64,000 bases of DNA from Kineosphaera limosa NBRC 100340. GTDB taxonomy: Bacteria; Actinomycetota; Actinomycetes; Actinomycetales; Dermatophilaceae. The notes beneath the pieces were generated by a model. That model searched no databases and was not told where the DNA came from. It worked only from the letters and a program-made list of their open reading frames with translations. Of the stretch, positions 20,608 through 30,679 are shown in pieces (the first letter of the stretch is position 1; each line of letters starts with the position of its first letter). The position numbers were made by a program, and so were the translations under genes. The stretch is taken from the NCBI RefSeq assembly GCF_000298215.1, contig NZ_BAHD01000018.1, forward strand, positions 35,163 through 99,162, written 5' to 3'.

Positions 20608-23197
20608 TCAGGTGGCGATGTATGCCGAGCGCGCTGCTTTCGCCTTCTCCCAGTCCTCCTGCACTTCGCTCACAGTCGGCTTGGTGCTCATGTACTCGGC
20701 GGCGTGAGAGTGTCCGGTCATCCGTTCGCAAGCACGATCGAAGAGAGGTTCAATGACTGCGATGGCAGCATCGAGCCGAGAACTGTCGATCTTCGACAGG
20801 CGGGTCATCATGATGTTCTTGCGATATCGCTGTGTGACGTTCTGCAGGAGTTCCTGCTCAACGAATGCTTCGCACCAGGCGCGGATGAGGTCGTAGGTCT
20901 CTTTGATGAGTGCATCCTGGACCACGGGCTCCGCGCTGGTCATCTCTTGAAGTTTGACGTTGATCCGCTTGGCTAGATCGGCCGGCGTATCGAGCCTCGG
21001 CTCGACGTCCGGAGCCAGGATTCCCTTGGCCTCTCCACCGTCGCGCACCTCGTAGATTTTCGTCCTGAGCTTCTTGTTCTGCCTGGCGGCCATCAGCGCT
21101 GACGCGAACATGATGTTGTGGGTCAAGACAACAACCTGATGTGTCTCGGCGAGATTCTGGATGCGTGCAGCAACCTCATCAAGTCTGCGGTAGTCGAGAC
21201 TTGTGACCGGGTCATCGAAGATCAGAGGTGCTTTGGTCCCTCGCATCCGACTCTCGGCAAGAAAGTCGGCCAGCGCCAACACCTTCTGCTCACCTTCCGA
21301 GAGCACCGCAGAGGGCTTGTAGGAGGCGACCGCCTTCTTGCGTTGCGCCTGTCCGCTACGCCCCCTGAAATCGAAGTGCGACCTGAGGCGCTCGAAGACG
21401 AGCGCACTCCTCGGCGAACAGCGTCTCGAAGTTCTTGTTCACGAGGTCTTCACTGGCAAGCTTGGACTGGACCGTGAGTTGCTTCGACGCGCCGCTTGAA
21501 ATGACCCGTGAGAGCTTGTCAAGTTGTTGCGCTCTTCGCGCACGTCGGACGTACTCGCGGGCTGCGGCGATGTTCCGGTTCAATTCAATGCGTGCCGTGA
21601 GTTCTGAAAGCTCCTTCTGCTTTCCGGTGAGCGCGCTCGCCGCATTTGCTTTGTCCTCCGACATCTGCTGAACGGCCGCCCGTGCAGTCGCCAGTTCGGC
21701 TCCGACTTTGGAGGCCACTGCTTCTGCGCTCTCTCGGAGGGTGCCTGCGGTCACGGGCTTCCCATTCGCGGTGTCCTGAGCTGCGGCTCGGGCCGCCGCG
21801 AGCACGTCACATGCTTGGCTCGCCCATACCGGTGGGTCTTCACCATCCCGCTGTTCTGTGGCGAACTCGTTCGCGCGGGTGAGCTCGGCTTCGTCGAACC
21901 TGAGGCTGGAGTTGCGCACCTCGGTGTTCGCGTCCGCGACCTGACGGACAAGCGTTTCATCGAGGAACGTGCGATAGCGAGTCAGCAGGTTCAAGGCCGT
22001 CGGGCTGAGCTCCTGCATGCAGTAGAGACACTTGTCTCCGGCAGTTGGATAGTGCTCGCGGTCAAGGTGTTGGCGGTACGAGTCTCCCGCAACGATGAAC
22101 TCCTGCCATTCCCCATCTGCGGGGCCTGGCAGCTCATCCTGACTGAAGAGTTGCTCTCGCGCTTCTGTCCTTCGACCTTCCGCTTCCTGGAGTTTCACCC
22201 GGGCTTTCTCGTAGACGACCGCATCGAAGTTCATCGCTGTTGTAAGCACGCCGTGCAGCCGATTGAGGTGACGTACCGTCTCCTGTGTGCTGGAGAGAAT
22301 CGCGTCGAGCGAGTTGGAACGGAGCGCCGCGATCTCACCTTCGAGCCGCTCGCGGTCGGCCTCGGCACCGTCAGGCAGCGTTGCCAGTGCGTCAAGCTCC
22401 GCGAGGTCTGTGGTGGCACCCAGGGTCTCGATCACGGGATACACCTTCGTACCTCGCGTGAACCTCGACAACAGCGGGTTGCTCCCCGGCGCCAAGGCCT
22501 TGACCTCGGTTGCGATCCGCTGCTGAATGCCTTGCAGCCCGGCAGCGACGTGACCAAACAGTGCGAGTTCGGCCGGTGTGTAGACGTAACCCAGATCGCT
22601 GTCAACGTGCAACGAGACTGCGCTCGCGTCGAAGACGCTGATGCGGGAGAATGGCGCAAGGCCGGATTCGTCCTTCCACATCACCGAGGAGTCCATGCCA
22701 GACAGTCGGTACTGGATGGTGGCGCTGGGCGACGGCGGGCTGTCGAGATAGGCGGTGTGCGCGTTCGGCAGGATGTCTTCAGCGGTCCGAACAGCCGAGA
22801 TGCGCTTCAGTATTCGTGCATACCCGGTCTTCCCCGATCCGTTCTGCCCAAAGAGCACGGTCAGTTCCGGGTCGAAGCCAAGTTCTTGGTCAGCGGCGAG
22901 CGCATTGACGCCTTCGATGCTCGCCAGACTGACGAGTTCAAGAGTCTCCTCTTCCGCCGCATCCGTGGCGACGAGTTCAAGCTTCGGAACTTCCGGGGCC
23001 TCACCATCGCCAAGCCCCTTCTCCGCAAGGAAGGTGGTGTAGGCGGCGTCCAGCAGGGCATCGCTCGGCGCCTGGCGAGAGAGGATCGTTTCGGCAGTGA
23101 TCTGACGCACCCATGCGTCCTGCCCGTTCGCCCAACCCACGAGCAAGCGTCGGGGCGTCGCGTCTCCCAAGTTGACCGAGACCTCTTCAGCGGCCAC
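20608..23197 (-). pseudogene. Zinc-hook AAA ATPase (AAA_13/RloC-like), frameshifted
   Basis: Two frames form one protein of about 860 residues. The first (21356-23197) has Walker A GQNGSGKT (117-124), long coiled coils and a CLYC pair at Cys390/Cys393, the zinc-hook pattern of Rad50/RloC. It stops right after LRAPQVALRFQGA. The second frame supplies the ABC signature region SEGEQKVLALADF, Walker B PLIFDDPVTSLD, and VVVLTHN. Removing one base from the five-C run at 21361-21365 restores a continuous reading frame through the gap. The C-terminal helical domain contains R, E and H residues around FDRACERMTGHSH. The gene class is often defensive, but the exact function is unknown. Confidence 0.8.
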
Positions 23198-23342
23198 GTC
23201 TGCCTCCGTCCTGGCGAACGGTGTCAGGAGATACGTGTCGCCGATCCAGCTCGAACTGTCATGGTGCTGTCCATCATGCCTGAGGAGTCGGGGGTCGGGC
23301 CGGACGACACAGCGGCCGCGGCGCTCCGAAGCTCGTTCTGGC

Positions 23343-23600
23343 TCACAGCGACGGCCCGGTTCGCTGGGTCCGAGAGTGTCGGGAGTGTTCTTGATCTTGT
23401 TCGACGCGAGCGAGGTTCATCGTTCTGTCCAGGGCTGTACGCGCCCGCGCAGCGTCGATCCTCTGGGCCGCAGACTCGGGTGGGGCGCCGAGGGGTGCGT
23501 CGTCGGTGACGCGGTAGCGGTCTCGGTAGGCAGCGACCACGCGGGCAGCCTTGCGCCAGGTCGCGGCTCGTCGCCGGTCGGTGGGCGCTGCTCCAAGAGG
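23343..23600 (-). pseudogene. Out-of-frame C-terminal tail of the relaxase
   Basis: In another frame this stretch reads RRRAATWRKAARVVAAYRDR, then VTDDAPLG and QRIDAARARTALDR, a segment typical of the C-terminus of MobF relaxase-helicases. The relaxase frame leaves this tail around 23570-23600 and ends in low-complexity sequence at 23417. A single indel would rejoin the two. Confidence 0.65.
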
Positions 23601-26600
23601 TTCGTCCACGGCGTGCTCTCCGTGAGCGCGGCTTCGAGAACGGCGTCGGCGCGTGCCTCGATCAGTGCTTCTCGCTCGTCGAGGGCTGCTCGCATTTCGG
23701 CGCCGATGGCCCCGTGCGCCTGTGGGATGAGGCCGGCGATGAGCCGCGGTGGCTTGCGAGTCCGGCCCGAGCCAGCCGGGCGGGCGGTCGCCCGCTCGAC
23801 TCGGTAGTGGAGGACGGCGGCGATGTCGTCCGCGTCGCCGAATCCACGCGCAGTGACGAGGCGCGGCAGCAACGCATCGACATCGTGATGGTTCGCTTCA
23901 GCCCGGCGGAGTTCAGCCGTGAGCGGGCCGAACGCCTCGGACTCTATGGCGCTCTCGGCCTGCTCGTCGGTGAGCCCGGAGCCACGGACGAGGGTGGCCC
24001 AGCGGTCGTGCTGAGCGGCGGCGGCGATCGTCTCATACTCGGCGGTGAGCTGAGCGATAGAGCCCCACTGGTCCTGCTCAGCCACGATGGTCTCGTGCGC
24101 GGAGAGTTCGGCGGCGCTGTGCTGCAGAACGCCGTAGAGCACGCTTCGCGCGGTGGCGTGTGGGTCGTCACCAGGGTGCGGCTGGGCATGGTCGTCGGCG
24201 CGGTCGAGCGTCACGTAGGCATGGTTCGCGTGCTGTCCTCGGCTCATCGCGACGTAGAAGGTCTCTCGGGTCGAAGTCGGTTCGACCAGGACGTGCGCAG
24301 TGTCGGTCGTGATGCCTTGCGCGCGGTAGGCGGTGACCGCGTAGCCGAGATCGACATGCTCGGCCACGTACGAGGCTGGGAGGACGATGCTGCCGCCGAA
24401 CCTGCGCCCTCGCCTGCGAGCCCTGATGGTTCCGTCGTCGCGAATGGTGGTGCTGGTGCCGTAGTCGCGTGCGATGGTGATTGTCCCGTCGTCGCCGACG
24501 GCGGTGATGGTCCATATGTCGCCGTTGCGTACCCAGTCCCGCCCTGCCATGGTGCGGAGGTTCCGGTTGTTGCGTCGGGTGATGATGGTGTCGCCGACGC
24601 CTGCGGCGGTGCCGTCGCGCAGTTCGACTTCGCGGTCGGGGATCAATGTCTTGTTGAGGATCAGGTCGGCGCGGGCGCGACGGTTCAGCGCGGTCACGTC
24701 TTCGTGGGTTTCGGCGATCAGCACCGAGGTGAGTCCGGCGTCGCGGTCGGCGCGCCAGGCGTTGTAGGCCGTGTCGGTCATGGCCTCGGCGTCGCCGTCG
24801 GTGATGCGCTGGTGGGCGAGGTAGGTCTCGATGGCCCGGGTGTGTCCGTGGCGTAGCTCGAGTGAGGCGGTCTTCTCCCAGGCGTGGGTGAAGCGGTGAA
24901 CGTCGACCAGTTCGGGGGTGTCGGCGCGGTCTCTGGCGATCATCGCGAATGCACCGCCGGCGTCCACGGACTGGAGCTGGGCGTAGTCGCCGACCAGCAG
25001 CACCTTCGCGCCCGCGTCTTGGGCGAGGTGTGTGATGCGGTCCAGCGACAGGGTGCCGGCGAGGGAGGCTTCGTCGATGATGACGAGCTGACCCGCCTCG
25101 AACGTGTCGCCGTGGAGGATGTGGTTCTGCCACCACTTCGCCGTGTTCTCAGTCGCGATCCCGAGATCATCGGCGAGGACCTGTGCGGCGACCGCTGACG
25201 GCGCGAGCCCGACGACGGAACCGGCGCCGTGCTCGGCTTCCCAGGCGCGGCGGAGTGCGTTCATGGCGGTGGTCTTGCCTGCCCCGGCAGGACCGACCAG
25301 CACGTCGAGCATCCGTCCCGACACCGCGATGCGGGTCAAGGCATCGGCTTGGTCGTCGCCGAGCATCCGACCGTCCGCGTCGGGTCTGCGCGTGATCTTC
25401 TCGACCGTCGCGAGCTGCACCGTCGGACCGGCCAGGTTCGCTGCTCGTTCCAGGAGTCTGTCCTCCGCCGCGAGCTGGGACTCGGAGGTGAACACGGTCG
25501 AGCTCTTCGGCCGGAACACCGAGGTGCCGTCGGGCCGACGGAACACAACCGGGGACGCGGCGAGTTCGGGCGGCGTCAGCCGAAGCGAGACGAGTTCGGC
25601 GGCGTCGGCGACCATCGCGACGATGGCTTCCCGGTCCTGCGTGGTGGCGAACCGCCAGCCCATCGTCTGCCGGGATGCCTCGGCCATGAGATTCCATCGC
25701 CGCCAGGTCGAGCGCTTCTCACCGACCACCTCGACGACCGAGCGCCCGAGCTCGCCGATCACGTCGAGTGGCACGTCGTCGGCGCGTAGCAGGAGCGGTT
25801 TGTCGTAGTCGGTCATCTCGCGTGCCCACGTCGTCGCGTCCCGACCGAGAGTCTTGGATGCGCGATCCCGCCACTCGGCGGTCAGGTCAGCCAAGGATCG
25901 GACCTGCTTCTCAGGCCTCGTGGCCAGCGTGGCCTGGGCTCGCAGCTTGAGGATCGTCGCGTTCGATGGTTGGTGTCTGTGATGGGCAACGTACTCGGCG
26001 ATGAGCCGGTTCTTCTCGACGTCGATGTGACGGGCACGGGACGAGAACTCCGAGACCAGCTCTTCCGGAACCCCGGTGATCGCCCACGCCGGATTCCGGT
26101 CCCGCCCCATCTCGCGCTCCTCCCACGAGACGCCGAAGGAGCGCGTCATATGGTCGGCGAACACGGCTTCGTGTAGTTCGGAGAGGGCAACGACGGCGGC
26201 GTGCATCGGTCTGCCGTCAAGCGAGCGCCATTTCCCATCGAGGACGGTCTTGGCCTTGTTGCTGATGACCACGTGCGTGTGGATGTGGGGGTCGCCGGCG
26301 CGGGAGTCGAAGTGATCGAAGGCGGTGGCGATGAGCCCGGTGACATCGACTTGCGCAACCGCGCCGTCTCCGGCGGTTGCGCCCGCGCGGGTGGCTGCAA
26401 CTTCACGTTCCATGAACGCAACCACCTCCGCAACCGCTCGATGGTGCGCCTCCCCGATGAGTGCTTGGACCCCGGCGTCGGCGACTGCCCACAGCACCGA
26501 TGCGGACTTCGGGATGGAGAAGGTGAAGTCGAAGCCTGCGACCGCACGCCGTGTGCTGTGAGCTGTCTCCTCGGCAACGATCTGCGCGATGGCCTCGCCC

Positions 26601-26953
26601 TTGGCCCCAGGTGTGAGCGTCTGGTCAAGAGCGGCGATCCGTGCCTCGATCCGCTCGTCCTGGCTCTTGTACGCAGGGAAGCCCAGGCCGAGCTTGTCGC
26701 CGGTGATCGGATCACAGCCCGTGCCCATCAGGAGCTGGAGTTGGTCTTCTGATACTCGGTCGCCCACCTGAATCTCGCCCTTGCCGAGGGCCGCTACGCC
26801 TGCGCCGAGCCAGCGGCCGGGCGGTGTGCCTTCTTCCATGTGGTAACGAGTGAGCTGCGTCGAGAGCGGCCTGTTGCCGTCGGCTGCCGCGACCGTCTTG
26901 AGCAGGTACTTGTAGCCATCACCTGCCGACATCACGCGCATCGAAACCGTCAT
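23417..26953 (-). CDS. MobF (TrwC/TraI-like) relaxase-helicase
   Basis: The 1178-residue protein joins a TrwC relaxase to a superfamily I helicase. It begins MTVSMRVMSAGDGYKYLL after GGAGG, with the pseudo-start 13 codons upstream rejected. The metal-binding three-histidine motif is DPHIHTHVV (His223, 225, 227). The early YKYLL tyrosine may be the strand-transfer residue. The helicase has Walker A GPAGAGKT (about 554-561), IIDEASLAG, and VTAYRAQGITTDTA near the end of the core. Such proteins nick oriT and unwind the transferred strand. The last stretch is frameshifted relative to the family. Confidence 0.93.
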   Translation of the reverse strand: MTVSMRVMSAGDGYKYLLKTVAAADGNRPLSTQLTRYHMEEGTPPGRWLGAGVAALGKGEIQVGDRVSEDQLQLLMGTGCDPITGDKLGLGFPAYKSQDERIEARIAALDQTLTPGAKGEAIAQIVAEETAHSTRRAVAGFDFTFSIPKSASVLWAVADAGVQALIGEAHHRAVAEVVAFMEREVAATRAGATAGDGAVAQVDVTGLIATAFDHFDSRAGDPHIHTHVVISNKAKTVLDGKWRSLDGRPMHAAVVALSELHEAVFADHMTRSFGVSWEEREMGRDRNPAWAITGVPEELVSEFSSRARHIDVEKNRLIAEYVAHHRHQPSNATILKLRAQATLATRPEKQVRSLADLTAEWRDRASKTLGRDATTWAREMTDYDKPLLLRADDVPLDVIGELGRSVVEVVGEKRSTWRRWNLMAEASRQTMGWRFATTQDREAIVAMVADAAELVSLRLTPPELAASPVVFRRPDGTSVFRPKSSTVFTSESQLAAEDRLLERAANLAGPTVQLATVEKITRRPDADGRMLGDDQADALTRIAVSGRMLDVLVGPAGAGKTTAMNALRRAWEAEHGAGSVVGLAPSAVAAQVLADDLGIATENTAKWWQNHILHGDTFEAGQLVIIDEASLAGTLSLDRITHLAQDAGAKVLLVGDYAQLQSVDAGGAFAMIARDRADTPELVDVHRFTHAWEKTASLELRHGHTRAIETYLAHQRITDGDAEAMTDTAYNAWRADRDAGLTSVLIAETHEDVTALNRRARADLILNKTLIPDREVELRDGTAAGVGDTIITRRNNRNLRTMAGRDWVRNGDIWTITAVGDDGTITIARDYGTSTTIRDDGTIRARRRGRRFGGSIVLPASYVAEHVDLGYAVTAYRAQGITTDTAHVLVEPTSTRETFYVAMSRGQHANHAYVTLDRADDHAQPHPGDDPHATARSVLYGVLQHSAAELSAHETIVAEQDQWGSIAQLTAEYETIAAAAQHDRWATLVRGSGLTDEQAESAIESEAFGPLTAELRRAEANHHDVDALLPRLVTARGFGDADDIAAVLHYRVERATARPAGSGRTRKPPRLIAGLIPQAHGAIGAEMRAALDEREALIEARADAVLEAALTESTPWTNLLEQRPPTGDEPRPGARLPAWSLPTETATASPTTHPSAPHPSLRPRGSTLRGRVQPWTER

Positions 26954-27128
26954 GCTCACCTCCGTTCCTGGCGAGCAGGTGAGCACCCGCACCCGGTGAC
27001 TTCTGAGCCGGTAGTGCCCGGCTCTTCTACCTCGACCTGCAAGACGCGTGTGACCTCAAAGCGGAGACGGGCGGACGGGCGGACGGGCGAAAGTGTGCAT
27101 CGTGTGGAGGCCCGTGCACCTGTCTGGC

Positions 27129-27308
27129 ATGCGAGGCGACGAGAGGAATCTGAGGCTGCGGGTGACGCGGCGCGAGGCGCCTGACCTCGGCAAGCTGATC
27201 GAGTGGGTGCTGGGCATCGCCGAGGCCCGTCACCGCGCCTGGGTGAACGGCGAACCCGACCCCTACGGGCTTCCACCGCCCGAGGACCTGGCGTCTGCGC
27301 GCCACTGA
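27129..27308 (+). CDS. Small hypothetical protein upstream of the recombinase
   Basis: A 59-residue basic protein (MRGDERNLRLRVTRREAPDL, then KLIEWVLGIAEARH and an acidic LPPPEDL tail) lies between relaxase and recombinase, oriented with the latter. Short proteins with this pattern recur beside actinobacterial relaxases. No catalytic motif is visible. The start is uncertain, with an upstream in-frame ATG at 27093. Confidence 0.55.
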   Translation: MRGDERNLRLRVTRREAPDLGKLIEWVLGIAEARHRAWVNGEPDPYGLPPPEDLASARH

Positions 27309-27376
27309 GTTCTTCGCTTTGTCAGGGGTGCGCGAGAGGATCGACACCAAGAAGCACCCCGGCAAGGAGGCCCACG

Positions 27377-29062
27377 ATGAGCACCGCGACACTCGACACC
27401 ACGACGTCCGAGCGGGCCGCCGAGACCCCCGTGATGCTGGCTGTGTCCTACCTCCGCGTCTCGACGCGGGAGCAGGCCGAGCGCGGCGGCACCGACGAAG
27501 GCTTCTCGATCCCCGCCCAGCGCGAGGCCAACGCGAGGAAAGCCGACGAGCTGGGCGCGCGGGTCGTGCGCGAGTTCATCGACGCCGGAGAATCAGCGCG
27601 CTCAGCGGATCGTGACGGACTGCAGGACATGCTGGCGTTCATCGCCGCGTCGCGGGTGCAGTTCTGCATCGTGCACAAGCTCGACCGGCTCGCCCGTAAC
27701 CGCGCCGATGATGTGAAGATTCACGAAGCGCTCATCAGCGCCGGGGTCACGCTCGTGTCGGCTACAGAGTCGATCGATCAGACGCCTTCGGGGATGCTCG
27801 TTCACGGAATCATGTCGAGCATCGCGGAGTTCTACTCCCGCAACCTTGCCACCGAAGTCACCAAGGGGCTGACGCAGAAGGTCGCGCAAGGCGGTACCCC
27901 AGGACGCGCTCCCATCGGCTACCTCAACGTGCGCCAGACCGACGACCAAGGCCGCGAGATACGCACCGTCGAGGTTGATCCCGAACGTGCACCGCTGATC
28001 GCGTGGGCGTTCGAGCGTTACGCCGCCGGCGAGACCTCTGTGACGGCGCTGCTGCGGGATCTCACCGCGCGTGGCCTGGTGTCGGTGCCGTCGCCGAAGC
28101 GTCCATCCAGGCCGCTGGGGAAGAATGCGCTCTACCGTGTGTTGACGAACCCGTACTACGCCGGAGTTATCCGCTACAAGGGCGCGCTGCATCCCGGCGC
28201 GCACGAGCCCATTGTGAAGCCAGCGTTGTTCGATCAGGTGCAGTCGCTGTTGAAGGCTCGCAACGCGCACGCAACCAGGCACGTCCAGCACGCTCACCAC
28301 CTGAAAGGCCTGCTGCACTGCGGCAATTGCGGGTCGCGGATGCTGCTGGACTTCGCCACCAATCCGAGAGGCACGACCTACGCCTACTTCGTCTGCTCCG
28401 GTAGAGCATCAAAACGGACAACCTGCACCCGCCGAGCGGTGCCCGTCCAGGTTGCGGAGCGCTTGGTCGAAGACTCCTACGCGAGCATCACGATCAGCGA
28501 AGACGACTACCGGCACCTCGCCGCCGAAGTCGACGCCGCGTTCGACAAGCGATCTGCTGGCCGCGATCAGGAGTTCGCCGACCTCACGGCGAACCGTGCA
28601 CGCCTGGAAGCCGAGAGCGACAAGCTCCTGGCGGCGCACTTCGCCGACGCCATCGACCTTCCGACTCTCAAGCGGCACCAAGACCGCGTCCGAGCCGGAC
28701 TCGCCGACATCGAGCACCGCCTGCGCGAGCACGACGAACTGCGCGTCGGCGGTCGGGGGTTCCTCCACGACAGCCTGCGGCTGCTTACCGACGCGCGCCG
28801 TGCCTACGCTCACTCGGACGACGGGAGCAGGAGGCTGGCGAACCAAGCGTTCTACACGCGGTTGGAGATCACCGAGGACGAGCAGCTACACTCGCGCCTC
28901 GCGGAACCGTTCGCGACCATCGTTCGAGAGGCGACCGGAGGCAAGGAAGCCAAACGGGACGCCTCGACAGGCTCAGCGACCGGGAACAGCGATGTCGCGT
29001 GTTCCCGTAAGACACTTTGGGTGGGGCGGGCGGGGCTCGAACCCGCGACCGAGGGATTATGA
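27377..29062 (+). CDS. Large serine recombinase (integrase)
   Basis: The 561-residue enzyme has the resolvase domain with catalytic Ser29 in YLRVSTREQAERGG, FCIVHKLDRLARNR and an SIAEFYSRNL segment. The Recombinase domain follows (APLIAWAFERYAAGETSV, then KNALYRVLTNPYYAG), then a zinc ribbon (CGNCGS near 314, paired with CSG...TTC) and a coiled-coil tail. It starts at ATG 27377 after AAGGAGG. The last 14 or so codons (WVGRAGLEPATEGL) are translated from the tRNA-Met gene read backwards, so the original C-terminus may have been replaced on integration. Confidence 0.93.
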   Translation: MSTATLDTTTSERAAETPVMLAVSYLRVSTREQAERGGTDEGFSIPAQREANARKADELGARVVREFIDAGESARSADRDGLQDMLAFIAASRVQFCIVHKLDRLARNRADDVKIHEALISAGVTLVSATESIDQTPSGMLVHGIMSSIAEFYSRNLATEVTKGLTQKVAQGGTPGRAPIGYLNVRQTDDQGREIRTVEVDPERAPLIAWAFERYAAGETSVTALLRDLTARGLVSVPSPKRPSRPLGKNALYRVLTNPYYAGVIRYKGALHPGAHEPIVKPALFDQVQSLLKARNAHATRHVQHAHHLKGLLHCGNCGSRMLLDFATNPRGTTYAYFVCSGRASKRTTCTRRAVPVQVAERLVEDSYASITISEDDYRHLAAEVDAAFDKRSAGRDQEFADLTANRARLEAESDKLLAAHFADAIDLPTLKRHQDRVRAGLADIEHRLREHDELRVGGRGFLHDSLRLLTDARRAYAHSDDGSRRLANQAFYTRLEITEDEQLHSRLAEPFATIVREATGGKEAKRDASTGSATGNSDVACSRKTLWVGRAGLEPATEGL

Positions 29063-29095
29063 GTCCCCTGCTCTGACCGGCTGAGCTACCGCCCC
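29022..29095 (-). tRNA. tRNA-Met(CAT), elongator type
   Basis: A full cloverleaf is present: acceptor GGGGCGG/CCGCCCC with discriminator A, D-arm GCTC/GAGC, anticodon stem GGGGA/TCCCT around CTCATAA (anticodon CAT), and T-arm GCGGG/CCCGC with TTCGAGC. CCA is not encoded (CCC follows). The GACTCATAATC core suits elongator Met rather than Ile2. Forty-one bases of its 3' half overlap the end of the serine recombinase gene. Confidence 0.9.
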
Positions 29096-29251
29096 GGCCG
29101 ACTCATGTTACCGACTGGACGCGACGGTGGCGTCGGGGGCGCCACCACGACACGTGTCGCCCGCGTGGGGAGTGCCTCGGCGAACCCGTCCGGGGCTACG
29201 GTGAACAGCAAGCCGGACCTGCGAACGCAGTGCCCGCCCTGGGGAGAGATC

Positions 29252-29620
29252 ATGACACTGCAGATCGACATCACCGATTCACTGCTGCAGACCGCGGCCG
29301 ACGCCCCCGCAGAGTTGCTGTGGGCCTGCCCCGTGGAACTGCGCAAGCCCGTCCTCCGCATCCTCGACACGCTGAGCTCGCGCGGCTCCGACGTCGACGT
29401 CGCGCTCGCCGGTGGCCGCGTCACCCTGTTCGCCGACAGCACCGGTCTCACCTTGTCCGAGGCCATGACGATGTACGCCATGTGGACCCGCGCCGGCCAC
29501 ACCTGGTGGGGCTACGCCCCCGACCTGACCGTCACCTCGCACGGTTTCAGCCTGCACGGCGGTCGCTTCGACCTCGAGCAGGACGCCGACGGCACGACCG
29601 TCGTCCTTCAGCTCGTCTGA
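29252..29620 (+). CDS. Hypothetical protein
   Basis: The 122-residue product starts at ATG 29252 after GGGGAGAG. It has an LLWACPVELRKPVLRILDTL helix, a central beta-rich VDVALAGGRVTLFADSTGLTL segment, a SEAMTMYAMWTRAG segment and a C-terminal strand pattern. It is soluble. No known motif was recognised. It is convergent with the dehydrogenase gene. Confidence 0.6.
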   Translation: MTLQIDITDSLLQTAADAPAELLWACPVELRKPVLRILDTLSSRGSDVDVALAGGRVTLFADSTGLTLSEAMTMYAMWTRAGHTWWGYAPDLTVTSHGFSLHGGRFDLEQDADGTTVVLQLV

Positions 29621-29642
29621 CGCCCGCGGGGCCGCCCCGGCG

Positions 29643-30674
29643 TCAGCCCAGCACCGTCGGGTTGGCCACGTATCGCGGCCGCTCACCACGCACGAACGCC
29701 GCGATGTCGGCGGCGCCGATGTCGGCCGCCAGTTCCGCAGCCTGCCTGGACGCCCCTGCCAGATGCGGGGTGACCGTCAGCCGCGGCGTCCTCAGGATCC
29801 TGTGATCCGGCGGTAGCGGCTCGAACGGCAGCACGTCGCAGGCGGCCGCGAACAGGTGCCCCGAATCGAGCACGTCACACAGCGCGTCGTAGTCGAGCAG
29901 CCCACCGCGGGCGCAGTTCACCAGAATCGAACCCGCCGGCATCAGGGCCAGCTCGCGGGCCCCGATCAGTCCGCGGTTCTCGGCCGTCTCCCGGGCATGG
30001 ATCGTGACGATCGACGACTGGGCGAGCAACGCGTCCAGATCCTCCACCCGCTCGACGCCACTCGGCAGGTCGACGCTCAGATAGGGGTCGTACACCACCA
30101 CCCTGGCTCCGAGCGCCATCATGATCGCCGCCACCCGCGAACCGATCGCCCCATAACCCACCAGCCCGACCGTCGACCCGGCGATCTCGGGACCTACTTG
30201 GTCGTAGAGGTAGTAGTCGCCGCGCCATTCGCCGGTCACCAGCTCGGCGTGCCGCTGCGGGATCTGCCTGACGGCGGCCATGATCATCGCGACCGAGTGC
30301 TCGGCCGTCGCGGTCGCGTTGCGACCGGGGGTGAACGTGAGCAGGACGCCGTGCTCGGTCGCCGCGTCGGCGTCCGCATTCACCGGCCCGCCCCGGCAGA
30401 CGGTGACCATTGTCAGGTCCGGGGACGCCGCCAGCACCTTCTCCGTGACCGGTTGGGTGTGCGTGAAGCACACATCGCAGCCGCGCAGCGCCTCGATGAG
30501 GCGTTCCTCGTCGCCCTGCGCCTCGCGGACGCCGCCGACGTCGCCCACCGGCTCGAGCGGCCACTCGTTGGCCAGGCTCACCGTCTCGGCCTCGGGCAGG
30601 TGGCGGGCCAACGCACGGGCCCGCACGTCGACCGTGACGAATCCGTCGCCCGACAGGAGTACCTTCACCATCAT
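29643..30674 (-). CDS. D-2-hydroxyacid dehydrogenase family protein
   Basis: The 343-residue NAD-dependent dehydrogenase has the Rossmann motif GLVGYGAIGSRVA, a VVVYDPYL strand ending in an acidic residue (NAD preference), and VNCARGGLLDYDAL with the catalytic-region arginine. A histidine in VTPHLAGASRQA completes the family signature. Such enzymes reduce 2-keto acids or oxidise 3-phosphoglycerate-like sugars. Its position after an aldolase and a kinase indicates a sugar-acid or polyol catabolic role. I start at MMVKVLLSG. The aldolase gene ends 5 bases upstream. Confidence 0.88.
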   Translation of the reverse strand: MMVKVLLSGDGFVTVDVRARALARHLPEAETVSLANEWPLEPVGDVGGVREAQGDEERLIEALRGCDVCFTHTQPVTEKVLAASPDLTMVTVCRGGPVNADADAATEHGVLLTFTPGRNATATAEHSVAMIMAAVRQIPQRHAELVTGEWRGDYYLYDQVGPEIAGSTVGLVGYGAIGSRVAAIMMALGARVVVYDPYLSVDLPSGVERVEDLDALLAQSSIVTIHARETAENRGLIGARELALMPAGSILVNCARGGLLDYDALCDVLDSGHLFAAACDVLPFEPLPPDHRILRTPRLTVTPHLAGASRQAAELAADIGAADIAAFVRGERPRYVANPTVLG

Positions 30675-30679
30675 CTCTC

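Larger units (their letters stand above)
18500..29062. mobile_element. Integrative, probably mobilizable element next to tRNA-Met
   Basis: Between the copper operon terminator and the tRNA-Met gene lie a MobF relaxase-helicase, a large serine recombinase, an accessory DprA, a zinc-hook AAA ATPase and small helper genes. No type IV secretion genes are present, so transfer would need a helper. The right boundary is set by the recombinase 3' end running into the tRNA. The left boundary is approximate: I found no second copy of the tRNA 3' end near 18.4-18.6 kb. Two frameshifts suggest the element is decaying. Confidence 0.7.
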
